NCBI RefSeq assembly: GCF_000002875.2
Contig: NC_009395.2
Span: 508,938-572,937, forward strand
From: Leishmania infantum JPCM5
Lineage: Eukaryota; Euglenozoa; Kinetoplastea; Trypanosomatida; Trypanosomatidae
Length of the DNA stretch: 64,000 nt
Direction of reading: 5' to 3'
Part shown: positions 63,828 to 64,000 of the stretch, one piece after another
Numbering within the stretch: the stretch's first letter is position 1
How the letters are laid out: every line of letters starts with the position of its first letter
Made by a program: the position numbers and the translations under genes
The notes under the pieces: model-generated
What the model was told of the DNA's origin: nothing
Databases searched by the model: none
Seen by the model: the letters and a program-made list of their open reading frames with translations, nothing else

Positions 63828-64000
63828 GGTGTACTGGTGTACTGGTGTACTGGTGTACTGGTGTACTGGTGTGCTGGTGTACTGGTGTACTGGTGTGCTG
63901 GTGTACTGGTGTGCTGGTGTGCTGGTGTGCTGGTGTACTGGTGTACTGGTGTACTGGTGTACTGGTGTACTGGTGTACTGGTGTACTGGTGTACTGGTGT
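63828..64000. repeat. 8-bp tandem satellite GGTGTACT/GGTGTGCT
   Basis: At least 21 perfect 8-bp units continue past the window edge. The unit is GGTGTACT with a single variable position (A or G). Units 6, 9, 11, 12 and 13 carry G; all others seen carry A. There are no indels. The array starts abruptly after CGTGAC. Confidence 0.97.

Overview
The window reads as nuclear DNA of a trypanosomatid, most likely Leishmania. Every convincing gene is an intronless ORF on the plus strand. Genes are separated by 0.5 to 6 kb of C/T-rich plus-strand DNA, codons are GC-rich at third positions, and typical polypyrimidine-AG trans-splice acceptors lie just upstream of several ATGs. This is what part of one rightward polycistronic unit looks like. 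No tRNA, rRNA, snRNA, CRISPR array or bacterial-type promoter was seen. Three N bases (2732, 19305, 19328) and the microsatellites fit a draft or Sanger-style assembly.

Left half (1-33.5 kb): a tandem family of ABCA-type full transporters. There are three complete genes (3060-8753, 13445-18799, 27530-33481) and one gutted copy (about 11014-12035). The paralogues are mosaics. Stretches that look identical (for example 5088-5384 against 29356-29652) sit inside diverged sequence, which suggests continuing gene conversion. Copy 1 has lost the switch histidine of its second ATPase domain. Copy 3 carries an extra tail of about 200 residues that ends in a Tyr/Gly-rich stretch. A TATDN1-type nuclease gene (24702-25712) lies between copies 2 and 3.

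Right half (35-62 kb): mostly single-copy genes. In order they are a short coiled-coil protein with a possible Gdown1/POLR2M-like motif, an armadillo-repeat protein (RSPH14-like), an MFS-like membrane protein, a 1775-residue protein resembling the axonemal central-pair protein SPAG17/PF6, a nodulin-like MFS transporter, a small coiled-coil protein, mitoribosomal protein uL4m, a possible two-helix micro-membrane protein, a TruD/PUS7-family protein without the catalytic aspartate motif, a 73-residue unknown, and an SH3 plus coiled-coil protein.

Two almost identical copies of an element of about 620 bp lie in inverted orientation at 22998-23617 and 51032-51652. Each has an A-rich sense 3' end, suggesting a SIDER-like retroposon. 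The last 2 kb contains no clear gene and ends in an 8-bp satellite (63828-64000) that runs out of the window. This may be close to a chromosome end or a transcription-unit boundary.

Eukaryotic ATG starts were chosen throughout. Several ORFs stay open upstream through GTG or TTG codons, which are not credible starts here. Family assignments rest on motifs recognised by eye; no search was run.
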